Translations under genes and position numbers: made by a program | Assembly: GCF_000438455.1 (NCBI RefSeq) | Contig: NZ_CAVG010000144.1 | Coordinates: 1 to 33,310, forward strand | Length of the DNA stretch: 33,310 bases | Direction of reading: 5' to 3' | Source of the DNA: Nosocomiicoccus massiliensis | GTDB taxonomy: Bacteria > Bacillota > Bacilli > Staphylococcales > Salinicoccaceae | Shown here: piece after piece, positions 32,689 to 33,310 of the stretch | Layout: each line of letters begins with the position of its first letter | How positions within the stretch are numbered: position 1 is the first letter of the stretch | Notes under the pieces: model-generated | Database searches by the model: none | Told to the model about the DNA's origin: nothing | Seen by the model: the letters and a program-made list of their open reading frames with translations, nothing else

Positions 32689-32940
32689 ATGTTAGGATGG
32701 CTTTGGACTTTAATCGTTGGTGGTATCCTCGGTTGGATCGCTGGCTTAATCGTTAGTAGAGACATTCCAGGCGGTGTTATTGGTAACATCATCGCAGGAT
32801 TAGTCGGTGCATCAATTGGTAACGCACTTGGATTAAATATTGGACCAACAGTTGGTGGCATGAGTATCGTAGGCACACTACTCGGTGCGATTATCTTAAT
32901 CTTAATCGTATCATTCATTTTTGGACGACTAAGAAAATAG
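32689..32940 (+). CDS. GlsB/YeaQ/YmgE family small membrane protein
   Basis: An 83-aa protein of the transglycosylase-associated (GlsB/YeaQ/YmgE) family, with about three glycine-rich membrane helices: GWLWTLIVGGILGWIAGLIV, IGNIIAGLVGASIGNALGL and IVGTLLGAIILILIVSFIFG. The spacing of Gly and the RDIPGG loop are typical. Such proteins are general-stress membrane proteins; the old 'transglycosylase' name has no enzymatic support. AGGAGG precedes the ATG by 7 nt. A sigma-B promoter lies upstream and a strong terminator downstream, so it is a single-gene stress unit. Confidence 0.93.
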   Translation: MLGWLWTLIVGGILGWIAGLIVSRDIPGGVIGNIIAGLVGASIGNALGLNIGPTVGGMSIVGTLLGAIILILIVSFIFGRLRK

Positions 32941-32957
32941 TAATATTTAAAAGAGAG

Positions 32958-32993
32958 AAACTCCGTAAGGCTGATGGCCTTGCGGAGTTTTTT
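32958..32993 (+). terminator. Terminator of the GlsB-family gene
   Basis: AAACTCCGTAAGGC (32958-32971) pairs with GCCTTGCGGAGTTT (32977-32990) with one G-U pair and a 5-nt loop, followed by six T. The repeat locus begins just beyond. Confidence 0.92.
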
Positions 32994-33032
32994 CGTTGTA
33001 TCAGAAGTGTAATTATAGAACTTCGTTTGGTT

Positions 33033-33062
33033 TTATTTAACAAATTTCGTGTCGGCAGCTGA
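33033..33062. repeat. Truncated monomer of the modular repeat
   Basis: TTATTTAACAAATTTCG stands exactly 30 nt before the next GTTTTTGTTA, just as TTATTTAACATATTTCG does in the units at 21548-22049. The left part of the 51-bp monomer is not recognisable. It is followed directly by an alpha module, so the 51-bp GC-rich block usually between them is missing. Confidence 0.6.
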
Positions 33063-33310
33063 GTTTTTGTTAATTATCCTGATATATCTAACAATTTTAG
33101 AGAATTTTTGTTAATAAGTGCCGAGCGTTAATTGCTTTTTATCCTAAAAGATTAAAAACACACTTCCACCAAATTTTATTGAACAAAAAAACTGCGGTTT
33201 TGTTAGATATCCGGATTTATTTAACATATTTCGGCTCGCCGTCCCCGTTTTTGTTAGTTATATTTTTTTATCTAACAAAAAAGAGACCGGAACTTGAGTT
33301 TTTGTTAAAT
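33063..33310. repeat. Second locus of the modular repeat (one unit, cut by the window end)
   Basis: A 235-bp unit (33063-33297) has the same order of blocks as the units at 21548-22049: alpha 55 bp (33063-33117), an 18-bp spacer, TTTTTATCCTAAAA (33136-33149), 21 bp, a 68-bp block (33171-33238), an 8-bp variable block (33239-33246) and a 51-bp block (33247-33297). A new alpha module begins at 33298 and runs off the window. It is more diverged than the first two units are from each other, but every fixed distance is kept. No gene is visible in this stretch. Confidence 0.85.

Noticed and set aside
32646-32918. 90-aa minus-strand frame opposite the GlsB-family gene
   Set aside because: The plus-strand gene has a promoter, AGGAGG, family sequence and terminator; the antisense frame has none.

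Overview
The window is an AT-rich, low-GC Gram-positive chromosome segment. Gene content and order point to Staphylococcaceae: hpf-secA-prfB, comFA-comFC, a FakB-type DegV protein, an IMPACT-family gene, tagO, a GdpS-like membrane GGDEF protein, murB and an sstABCD siderophore importer lie in almost the order I recall from Staphylococcus aureus. Several features fit a relative outside Staphylococcus better (for example Nosocomiicoccus, Jeotgalicoccus or Salinicoccus): two cytochrome c lipoproteins after prfB, a Bacillus-style mntABCD operon with two permeases, and a long non-coding repeat family. The genus is inference.

Layout. 1-2520: start of an unidentified membrane protein, a LysM/CHAP cell-wall protein with a textbook WalR box, and two small cytochrome c lipoproteins. 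2614-8823: a minus-strand block of translation, secretion and competence genes: prfB (with its programmed frameshift), secA, hpf, comFC, comFA. 8890-13371: FakB, YvyE/YigZ, TagO, GdpS-like, a bacilliredoxin (BrxC/YtxJ) and a small membrane protein. 13410-15321: YkyA lipoprotein and MurB. 15340-19208: iron-siderophore uptake (sstABCD) behind a near-consensus Fur box. 19322-21479: degenerate short-chain dehydrogenase, YtkA-like lipoprotein, EamA transporter. 21548-22104: array of a modular non-coding repeat. 22183-27472: recQ and mntABCD, the latter behind two DtxR/MntR-like palindromes. 27664-31300: pabA-pabB-pabC (4-aminobenzoate synthesis for folate) run into two small unknown genes and a solitary KipA/PxpC-like gene. 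31376-32940: an MFS transporter and a GlsB-family membrane protein behind a consensus sigma-B promoter. 33033-33310: a second copy of the repeat, cut off by the window end.

Most of the window is ordinary housekeeping with readable regulation (WalR, Fur, MntR-like, sigma-B). What is least explained is the repeat family at 21548-22104 and 33063-33310. It is a higher-order repeat of about 235-266 bp, in which three 51-bp-spaced monomers with a TTTTTGTTA ... TAACAAAAA palindromic core are joined to conserved blocks. These blocks are separated by variable spacers of mostly fixed length. I do not recognise it as a named family. No tRNA, rRNA, CRISPR array, insertion sequence or prophage gene was seen.
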